DNA of 64,000 nt from Phytomonas francai (Eukaryota; Euglenozoa; Kinetoplastea; Trypanosomatida; Trypanosomatidae), in contig MJCC01000004.1 in NCBI GenBank assembly GCA_001766655.1, forward strand, positions 191,189 through 255,188, in the 5' to 3' direction. The stretch's first letter is position 1; each line of letters begins with the position of its first letter. The notes beneath the pieces were generated by a model, which saw only the letters and a program-made list of their open reading frames with translations, was not told where the DNA came from and ran no database searches. The position numbers and the translations under genes are program-made. This document shows positions 38,901 to 48,000 of the stretch, piece after piece.

Positions 38901-41199
38901 GGAACGATTTTACTCCATGCTAAATTGCCGCGTTGGCCCCTCGGTGGGAAGCCTGGACGAGGACTCGGATACGATTTTTTCAGTAAAGGACGCTAGCAAT
39001 CAAGAAATGAGAAGATACGATGGACCTTCAGGGGCGCAGGAGGGGTACTCGGATAGTCAGGGCAATCCCAGTTCGCGCCATACAGTTGACTCCGCTGATG
39101 AAAAGACACCCGAGTCTCTGGAAGCTCTAGGGGAGAGAATGCCTTCAGATAGTTTGTCCGGTAATGTCTTCCAAATGAAGACAAGCAGTGGGCATTCTAA
39201 TCCCCAAAATTCCTCTGCTGTAGGTGAGCCCTTCTGCATTACCAGTGACGGTAGGGAATCAAAATCCCTACATAGTTCCAAGTTGAAGCGATCCAAAAAA
39301 CAGCGTCCTGTGCATCAGCAGCCACCACCACTACCACTTTCTGGTCCAAAGCCCCAAAGATTCAGCAATGGTACTTTCAACTTGCCTAGAACAGACATCT
39401 TTCTCTCAGGATTGGCTACACGACAGTCACATTTGACACCCCCCGATAACAAAGTAGTCTCTACGGCAGAAGGCCGCAGCGGACACGAAGGGCTAGACAT
39501 TAAGTCTGCCCTTTCATCGCAGACGACTCTTTCGTTACATGCTAAGACACATCATCATTATTTGCACAACCCGCACCACAGACAGACCCAATCCAGGAAA
39601 AAATTGAGGAATCCTCACGAGACCAAAGCTTTGAGACCTCCGTCAAGCCCGTTCACAACGTTGGGGATGCCTGAATCTGAGGGGAGAAGAAGAGACCCGA
39701 TCGATAATTTAGATCCCAACACCAACGAGCGGGTTATTGAATTGCCCTTAACTTTAAAAAATACTATCCACAGCGGTACATGGCATGATAGCAAAAACTT
39801 GGTTCTGTTGTCCAAGAAATCGACCACATGTTTCTGCCATTCTGACCTGATGGTGCTGGCTGTTCCAGGTTGTGGTCTTCTCTTCCAGCAGCAGCAGCAA
39901 TTACAGGGGGGTAAGCTATGCCTTTCGACTAAGCAGGCCAACCCTGGCGTAGGACGGGGAAAAGGTGGTTCTCCAGAAGCCACGGCGGCCACAGCAGCTC
40001 TGCTGGACAAGGGAACAATCATTCCACTTCAAAAAAATTATATGCTAACCCGCCTCATCGTAGCCATGGTGCGAGGCATGGAGACAGAGGCTATACGTTC
40101 ACTGCTTGGTACCTTCGCCGGCCCTTCCCGCGACCCTTTCTTAAACGAAGGAAAGAATGAGACGGATGAAACACAGCCTTTTTATGATTGTGAGAGTCGT
40201 GTTTCTAGGCCTTTAACGGGCAGAGATTATGACCCAAGGAGGATTTCAAGCGATGCGGATACTGAGAGCCTGCCTACTCATTTTCAGAAGATGAATCTAC
40301 CTACCAAGCAGAATCCACTAAATTTTCCAAGCTCACCTCCCTCGCGTCATTTTGATGGGGCTACTGAATTCGCTCAGCTAATGAAAACCTATCCAAATAG
40401 AAATTTTCCTGTAGTTCTCATGGGACAAGGAAAGAGTGTTGCCGTTGGGGAGCCATTTATAGGCATGCGCGCGCCTCGACCATCATTGAACCTGGGCGAG
40501 GGACCGGGACTGGTCCACCACCATCGCTTTCGTTACCCTGTTATTTGGGACTACGACGATGTTGTGACGCTTTATATGAACACCTTGCACGATGCCGAGG
40601 CTATTTTGTCTCCGCATGACCCCATCCTCGCAGCGCTTGTACATAATACAGTTGCGTATATGTGTCTGGATGGCAAGAACCTTCGACAAGCACTGGAAAT
40701 TTTGGAGTATTACCTGAACGATGTCAGCGAGGAGCGTGTACAGGGGCCTGCCACAAAATCAGTTGCATTGGGGCGAGCCGATGGTGCCGTGACGGTTTCC
40801 ACAGGCCGAAAGGGTACTCCCGTTTCGGCAAGGCCAAGCTTAGGTGATACCAGCACCTCCCCCCAAATGCTGTTTTCTCAACCTAGCTTAGCCACCAGGG
40901 AAGCAATATCTCCTTTTATACCAGATACGCCGGCACACGGGCCTTTTTCATCATCTTTGTCTTTTGCTAATAAATTTAATCACTGTTCTACAACATCGGC
41001 CAAACCTGTTGCTCCAGTGGGAGACAATTTCGGCCATTTGCACACATCCACCTCATCGACACAAGCCAAGAAGCTTCAAGAGGTACCACAAGTGGTGCCA
41101 TCGTGGGAGACGACTGTTGAGAGGGACCAATTTATGTATGTCCTGAGTCATCTTCGATGTGTTCATGAAAAACTGAAGCGCCGCGTTGACATTGTATAA
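35914..41199 (+). CDS. Unknown 1761-residue protein
   Basis: No family recognised. Three folded-looking parts are embedded in Ser/Thr/Asn-rich linkers. The first, about 1-130, is a helical domain with a KKVREMRKY-type coiled stretch. The second, about 918-1005, is a hydrophobic, aromatic-rich helical segment. The third, about 1538-1605, is a helical pair resembling a TPR or ARM-type repeat around a Tyr-Met-Cys-Leu stretch, with a short basic helix at the extreme C-terminus. An alanine-rich run lies near 645-675. A T11 homopolymer at 37002-37012 encodes a Phe triplet and is a possible site of slippage or length error. If the AG at 35909-35910 is the acceptor, the 5' UTR before the first ATG is only three bases, so Met13 (35950) could be an alternative start. 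The length and single open frame leave little doubt that it is coding. Confidence 0.85.
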   Translation: MCDASLLSSFTGMAAVMLPNVVVQLREEFIPLLITLEGVDNVLNHTYLIELIFTLVNFDAFLRPEEREAFMRASDKLLSSLIKDLKKVREMRKYLEENKIFLMEIIQRCTLLQDICETKLNEDPELLANLPHNDNKRANTMKINLDTNPGDNIFPRAHMTTHSSDSNFSDSKQRPGSVTHAYSSECTTSTHRCHPQGLAPTTDAFDTVPTQNNLESKVLFETYQATKDSLRRSMACRSVPDLSPERCNSSESTQSLPEKTAPYTSTGEKRGNPTEATMPRQHPDLLLFSLFSNASNATQRRSSSTGSVPSDDKFLAALPNFTSLPDIKKLQCKEGNASFSLAESYVSPMKNAWERSLWEFLNGFFFWDDLLLVGTLLSMQVDFPFATEHNIRNNLDSSMVAQKIPGVVMNSVGRQSTSPNSPLLFMTEAAAAAAVNTHAAVWEKNNSFHDTNTISKSWQSSGVEATHLLSALGGVEPVRWEFWTAMQAVFTVLMEGLLGKSSSDKSNTLNGMSAAADGGNHPGGMNENLYRPGVGKRHTNSTRNGDENVHAFQYLHSSGMPREELELKGGSPSEQDPPTCSPENAEYDATMTSVSMLECGRTGQTHLASGVHPPSAEALGLLKNVFCPNLHCYAIGARNFISAAPLLAARAATAALVSVASAAASASSAEAPLQSQTPEIETILTSKHPLDTPSATLDPSNCQDQKTHEGIGNLGLRILSHLSMDSINSIPHHSCTSSIAPENSTLSLNPNLFAFSTDVGLLTENMDDNPDHKNDIRPVDVLVYAFTTAIQSQIQQCASVSTSSDALDGSCEQSKTASKAKEQIHQSWVVRTDETRPMTPSVEDDPTLLPSRIGSRRTVVDPDGLVDRDRATETSKSDVKGGSVLSAGGIAVCDLGCGTPGWEGAQRRRARGETSLVTSMRDVLSQLLSNVQTTIMTTQSMEDQLEGEITLLTFRIVNTIVDLLIPAVYLVDMRIWLFYRKWLCSLYQILQQEGLLERFYSMLNCRVGPSVGSLDEDSDTIFSVKDASNQEMRRYDGPSGAQEGYSDSQGNPSSRHTVDSADEKTPESLEALGERMPSDSLSGNVFQMKTSSGHSNPQNSSAVGEPFCITSDGRESKSLHSSKLKRSKKQRPVHQQPPPLPLSGPKPQRFSNGTFNLPRTDIFLSGLATRQSHLTPPDNKVVSTAEGRSGHEGLDIKSALSSQTTLSLHAKTHHHYLHNPHHRQTQSRKKLRNPHETKALRPPSSPFTTLGMPESEGRRRDPIDNLDPNTNERVIELPLTLKNTIHSGTWHDSKNLVLLSKKSTTCFCHSDLMVLAVPGCGLLFQQQQQLQGGKLCLSTKQANPGVGRGKGGSPEATAATAALLDKGTIIPLQKNYMLTRLIVAMVRGMETEAIRSLLGTFAGPSRDPFLNEGKNETDETQPFYDCESRVSRPLTGRDYDPRRISSDADTESLPTHFQKMNLPTKQNPLNFPSSPPSRHFDGATEFAQLMKTYPNRNFPVVLMGQGKSVAVGEPFIGMRAPRPSLNLGEGPGLVHHHRFRYPVIWDYDDVVTLYMNTLHDAEAILSPHDPILAALVHNTVAYMCLDGKNLRQALEILEYYLNDVSEERVQGPATKSVALGRADGAVTVSTGRKGTPVSARPSLGDTSTSPQMLFSQPSLATREAISPFIPDTPAHGPFSSSLSFANKFNHCSTTSAKPVAPVGDNFGHLHTSTSSTQAKKLQEVPQVVPSWETTVERDQFMYVLSHLRCVHEKLKRRVDIV

Positions 41200-42003
41200 G
41201 GGCTTAATGGATTACCAGATGCTGAGCTACAATATCTATCTATTTATTGAATTAATAGTAATGCTATAGGAATGTACTATTTTTCATGAAGTGTGTTTGC
41301 ATTTTTTTCTGACAGGCTTCTGAGGAAAACACAGGTGCTTTTGAGAGACCCAGAACGACTGTAGACTATTTGACGTCTTATTTTCAATGAAGTGAGGTTA
41401 AGAAATCTATTCCAGCTTCGTTTTAGTGTCCTAATTTCAATCTTGAAGTCTATTTCACCTCACTCTTTGCCACTTTCGTATAGAGTATTTGGGGTGTTTG
41501 TTTTTCGTTCTTCTTGTTGAAGCAGATGCTTTCTCTTCACGCTTTCGTGTTTTCCTTTCTCTCCTTCAAATTCTCTCTATAAACCCAATCCAAAAGGTCG
41601 CTGTTATCTCAAAGGGAATTATATAAACAAGGAGACGTCCAGAGATCGTATTTGTACTTGCTTATTGTCGACATCTGTGCTTTTTTTCTTCAAGTCAGAC
41701 ATAATTATCAAAGCATACGTGTGTTTATATACATATATCTACGCTTACAGGTGTATAGACGAGAAATCAATAGATAGGCGACTTCTAACAGACAAAGGTA
41801 CCATAAAAAGATATAATCATCGTTTCTTTGCTAGTCTTTTCCTCACGCGAGTATTTCAGTCCTTTTTGATTATCAGTCAGCTTATTCTTAAGAGTTTTTA
41901 GACGTACTTTGCTTTTTGCATCTAGAATATTGATAGCAAATTTCTGAAAATTGCTTTTTTTTTTGCTATAAATCGTGTGGATAACGAAGGAATTATTCAA
42001 CAA
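41200..42003. other. AT-rich spacer with several splice signals
   Basis: This 804-base spacer contains pyrimidine-rich stretches (about 41495-41580 and 41840-41900). A run of 12 T residues at 41954-41965 is followed by the first AG at 41988-41989. A 78-codon forward frame at 41665-41901 starts within AT-rich sequence and is not supported. Confidence 0.55.
41954..41989 (+). promoter_or_regulatory. Candidate trans-splice acceptor deciding the start at 42004
   Basis: A T12 run lies 23 bases before the first AG (41988-41989). An mRNA beginning after it would exclude the upstream in-frame GTG at 41977 and leave 14 bases before the ATG at 42004, which supports that start. Confidence 0.4.
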
Positions 42004-45000
42004 ATGAGTTTTTCAGAGAGTTCAGCTGAAAACAAGAGCGGTGCCAGCGGCAAACTTGCTCCTGATGGTTGTTTGTCCTCAATCCCATCTGATGAGGTGA
42101 AACATCCAAAAGGTGAAGGTTCCATCCCTGACACACCAGCTGGGCATAATTTTCCGCAATCAGCAGCTTTTCTATGGCAGGTACTAAATGATATGGGACT
42201 TGTGGAAACAGCCAGAACACTCCGCGGTGAGCTCAGCACAACCGGAATCAGCAGAGACATACTATCGAGTCCTTTTATTCCCACAAATGAGAACACAAAT
42301 GTCGTTGGTCTCACTAACCTCAACACAACGGAAATTGAAAAAGCACTCTGTGATCAGGGAATCGAAGGGATGGGAAAAAGGAAAAGTTCCTTTCCTTCAC
42401 AACATCCACCTCGGTCAATATTCACGGCTAATGAGACCGAACCAAAGCCGACGCCATCGGATAGTGACACCCACACGGATTATCAGGACAATTCCTCCTC
42501 GAATATTAGCTTCCGATCACTACTTGAGCGGGTTCTGAGGGAGAAGCTTGGCGAGGACGAGCAGAAAACTATGAAAATTGTGCAAGTACTCAGCTACTAT
42601 ACTGTGGAGCCCCTTTCAGGCGCCCTGTCGTCGTTAGAACGCGTTCGAAGGGGCACTTCAGGCTCTACCGATGATGTGATGAATTCTGTAGGTCAGGTAA
42701 ATCTTGTGGTCAACGCGCTTAGCGACCTTTATGATCATCTTACCGCTGTAGCACTCGCGAATACTCATGGCAATGGTTTGACTAGTGAAAAATGTGAAAA
42801 AACAGCCTTTCCACTCTCATCACTACCTTCAGTTCTGAAAAAAGTCTTTCTCCTGTACTGCAATATTTTGCTGTTGCAGCAAAATATAGCAGAAAACGTG
42901 GTGATCGGTGACATCGCTTCTAAATGGAATATATATGGTGCTCAGTCATTTCGAAGGGAAGGTAGTTCACAACTCCGCACCAATGCCGTGACACAGGAGG
43001 ATTTGGCTTCATATAACGGGAACGACGATGGGACGAAGAGGGCGGAAAGCACTCTACATCACGTTTCTTCAAATGGAGAGCGTAATGCGACTGGGATGAA
43101 TGGGAAGGCAAAACCTCGCAAAAAACGGCGAGCTTCTTTATCCACGAAGTCCACTACCCACGTAGAAGTCTACGATTCTAACAATGACCGTTCTCACAGC
43201 AGGTCAGTGCCGTTGTCTTCGGTAACCAGCAATGGGGAGGAAAAAGCACGCACCACCAAGGCCCGGCGACGATGCTTCCACCCAGAAGATACTTGTACCA
43301 CGGCAACTGCACAAAGCCTTATGGAGAAAAATGTTCTCCTGTGTGCGTGCCAACTTGTTTCCTGTACGCAGACTTTGCACATGACACTGGAAGCGCACCA
43401 CGCCCATCTTCGCAGCACGAAGACTACGGAGGTCTCTGAAGGGAACACAGCTTCGGATGATAGACAGAAGGTCGACAGAGTCGCCCATGTGCCTTTCACC
43501 TTGCACGGCTCCCCCGCTATCGAGCTGGTGGAGCAGGCACTGGAATTGATGCACGCGACAAACGGGTTGTGGAAGCGGAGGGCCGAGCTGGTGCTTCGCT
43601 GGGTCCTGCAACGTTCATCGCTGCACTGCAGTTTGGAAGCGAGTGGCTTGTCATCCGCTGTGCGCTCCCCAAACGATTCGAGTGCTGACCAAGGTGCTGT
43701 GGAATCGAGGAAAGGGTCACCTGTTGACCACAAAGCAGCTGGCTTCCAGGGTGTGAATGAGTGGCAGGGTGTGCTCAGCAGCATACGGGTCGTCGAGGAT
43801 GCGTGCCGTGCGCCTGCATTTCAGGAAACCAATGAACTAGACGTTGGGGTGCCAGCCGAGGAATCAGAAATGCATATGGGAATGGAGGCGCATTTCCTGC
43901 CGCGGTGCCCATTTTGTGACTACAAACAGGGGGGCATAAACACCTCCAAAGAGAAAAATGAAGATGCAGCTGAGGATGAGGAGAGCCGTGCTGATCACAC
44001 AAAAATCTCATTCATCAGAATTTGGCACGCTGCAGAGCGTGCTCGAAATATTTTATGGATGCTTCAGTCCGCAGAGGAGCATGTGCGGTTTATGCATCTT
44101 TCTACGAGACCGGCCCATTGCAGCGATCGACAAGACAAGGCTCTCGAGGAAGCTATTTCTGTTTGGGAAGGACAATGGACTGCACACTGCGCGAACGTTT
44201 TGGAGCAAACCCTTCTCGTTCAGCATGAGCACGGTGGTGCTACTAGCATCAAGGATGACACCCAAGACAAAAACAAGAAGGTTGAACCCAGTTCAAGCGT
44301 GGTACCGTTTCACCACCTCGAGTATCGACGGCATCGTTACGAGAGATTATTCACAACTTTTCCCATATTCCTTTCTCCTGCAGAGGGGGAGAAGACTGCC
44401 ACGCAAAAGACGTCTAGACACTTCCCCGTAAGGGATCCTGCTACCGATGAGGATCCGATCCACACTGATGGTGCGGCAGCAAGTGACGGGAGGCCGTGCT
44501 TGTCGTCCCTGAGCGGAACCCGGAGGTCTGGCATGACCGATAAGGACATGAGGAAACATACTCTTTGGGATGTGTTCTTGAACGGCGTCTATGCTCTGAC
44601 AGATGGCTTTTTTTCAGCAGCTGTCCAACTGCTGCTGGACGGCCAGGTTTTCGACATTGATACTACTCCTTCACAGTGCATTGGAGGTGATGCGCGTATA
44701 CAGGGTGACGAGGCGTTTAATCTTCCTGGATCAGTAACGGGGCTGGGAGATCGAAACAAAGGTAGTCCTTTAGTGGTCACGAGTCAGGAGAAGCGATCTC
44801 GCGTGCAGGCTCGGCTGTTTTCAAACTTTATGTCTTTGCCAAAGATGGGTAAAGTAGGTCTGCCACAAACAGGGTCGTATCATCCCTTTGAATCGAGTGC
44901 GTGTCGAGGCTTCCACAGTTGCAGTGAAAGGCGAGCTCCGCTGGTACCCCTTTTCGCAGAAAAAGACAACGCTTCAGAGGTCTTTCCTTATGCTGTGGAT

Positions 45001-48000
45001 CTGAGCATCACGTACAAGGCTACCCCAGAGCAAACACACGGTTTGGGATGGAAGGAGGGGTCCAAGCAAGGGCGGCCCTTTCAAGACATGGGACCCGATG
45101 ACAGGATAGAGGAACGCGGTGATGCGATGAAGAATGCACTACGAGCCGTTATGCGTTCACTGCAGAGCGGTTTCCTAGTGGATGGTTTGCGCCAGTCACG
45201 GGGCGTGCGCCCCCTGCGCCAGCGCTTGCGACGCGTCCTTGCGCATCAGCATATAATTCTAGACACCCAGACCACTGGCCTGCCTCTGAGGCTCCAGATG
45301 CGAGCTCTGCAGAACCCTAAAGTTCTGGAAGCGTTAGGGGTTATAGCGAGTGAGAAAGATTTGATACCCGGTGCAATTTCTAAATCTCTGCCGAATGAGG
45401 AAAATGACAATAATGCGACGCACAACCAGACCACAGATAAATCTGAAGCAGTGACAGGCATGCCCGATAACCGTAGAAATTGTGTGACTGATGAAGCTGG
45501 TATATCGGTTGACAGGAGGGCTGCATTAATGCCTACCTTAGAAACAGTTGAAATCACAGAGACTAACACTGGTGTATTACCTGCGCGAATGCAAACTATC
45601 CCTCCCGTCCACCTCTCCATTACATCTCGAAATGAATCTGAGGAGGGGCGCGTGGTTCGCGGAACTAGGCGTCGGCAAGGCGTCTTCCAGGGCACAAGAA
45701 TTTCTTCAACTATTTCGGCTATTCGTCGTATCGCACAGGACATCGGGATAACGGTTGAGCGCGTCATTATGACTCCTGATGTAGAGAACTGGGATACTGA
45801 GGGCAGAGTAGAGACCCATGCGTCGATATCTTTACTAAACACCCTTAGAAACGCACTGAATGAAGAGGAAGAGGGGTATTCACCACCACCACCACCACCA
45901 CGTCAGCAAACCCCACCGTATCGTCTCACTGGTACATTCACAGATAACACAAGTATGGCAGAGGAGGAAGACTCAGCTGCCTCCGATGCGAGTTCGGCGG
46001 ACAACCACTTCAACCAAGTTTCGGATGAGATTATGGAGGAAGTGCAGCAGGTTACCGTGACGCCCTGTGGTACTCTCATGGCGTTTGTGACAACGTGCGC
46101 CCGGTTAGTGGTATACGCGCTGCGTGCGCACGTTGGGGAGTCGACCTACAGGGAGGAGCTCCTTGTTGACACGGTTTTGCCAGGGACACCCAAACGTCCC
46201 CATTGGTACGAAGCGCACAGCACCGTCGTAGGATTTTCCCCTGACGGGCGTTTTGTGATGGCTGCGGTGCAGTTCACGCCGAGGGGCGTGGCTAAGGGAG
46301 CGGAAGAGGAGGAGTCCCGTGTCATCCCAGCATCAACCGGCCAGATTTGCATCTACTCGCTTCACAAGGAAAGACATGGCGCCGCCCCAGCCTCGACGAC
46401 TCCGGTTCAACAAGGCCTCCCCAGAACCCAGCGGCAGCCCTTCAAGAGGTTGTTTCAGTTGCCAAATCGCCTTTATGCAATATGGAAGATTCACAGTGCC
46501 CCTGTTACCACTGCGCAGTGGGCAGACCCACGATTTTGGGGTGGCGGCTGGGTGAGCCCGCAAGATGTTTTTCTACACCTAAATCGAAAGGATGCCAGCG
46601 CCAGAGATGCCGCGGAAGAACAGTCCTTCGCCACAGAGACTCAAGGCATCACAAAAAATGCTGTGGATAATCTAGAGACGTGCGATACGCCGCTTCATGG
46701 GCCATCACGCGCATGGCATATCGCCGCTCGAGCTCGTTTAGCAGTCTTTCAGTGCTTTTCTACAGCTTTGGATGATCTTATCATACGCTGGCTCCCATGC
46801 TCGGGCGTAGTGGTCCAGCGTATTGCTGCAACATCTGTACAGGACCTGATTATTTCACCACTTACGACAGCTCTCTACACAATTGATGATAAGGGACTCC
46901 TTTCTATGTATGATGTATGGAACGAAGCTGAGGTGCGCGACACTGGCGATCTGGGATACCTTTCTTCAGAAGCGGCTGCTGGTATAAGTGCACAACCCAC
47001 CATTTTGATAGGTGACCGTGGTTTACCCATTTCTCCTGAGTTGCTTCAAACACCTGAGGAAAGTTTTGACTTATCGTCGCGTCGACGGGTCAAACTGGGA
47101 GAATACCAGGAATTCCCGCGCGCTTTTTTTTACGGAACTCGTATCATAAGGTTCAACCGTAGTGGCATCACCGCTCGGCACGGTACTAGTCCTGGAAATT
47201 TGACTGGCGCCGACTCTATTAGTTCCCTTTCACTGCCAATGGCGGCTCAAAGCAGTGGCAAAGCCACTGATTCTGGGGCTGGAGCAGTAAATTACCTCTC
47301 TCGCTTTTTACGGCATTCGGTGACGGGAGCAACGGATGGAGGGGAAAATTTTGGTGCTAGTGGTGTTGGGGACGGCTCTCTATTTTTGCAAGGCATGGCT
47401 TCCCATCGCTCAGCACAAATAGGTCATAAACTGATTCAAAGTGTCCTGGCTGCGCAAGTGTCAAGCCCGTCACCGAACAGTGTTATTGTGTCTTCCTCTT
47501 CTACGTCCACATTGCGGCTGCAGACCTCTAGCGAGAGTGAAGAAGAGGAAGAGGAATATCAGCATGACGATATCAAGGGTTGCCGCCCCGCTGGGCCGGC
47601 CTGTGTATACCCCCTGTCCGTTGAGAATGAAACGGGTGTTGGAGACGGCTTATCTTCACGACGAGTTCCACAGGCTGTGCCTTCTCAACCATACCGAGAT
47701 GCCACTGGCATGCCCAATGCTTTCTATAAGAGTGGCAGTCGACTCGTCTTTTCTGAGATTGGTCGTGCCCTGTGCCTAGCAGGTAATATTACCCCCGTGC
47801 GACACGACGCCCACAATGAAAGCCGCAGTATACCTTACCGTTTGCTTTCATTAGCTCTTTCTGGAAAGCCTCAGTGGGGTTCCGTACAACAAGATGGCGA
47901 TAACCACAGTGAAGAAGCGATGTATCATTTTTTCCTTCATTTGTCGAAGTCGAGAAAAATGCATGGCTTGAATTCACATCAATCTGGAAGCGAGGCTCAA

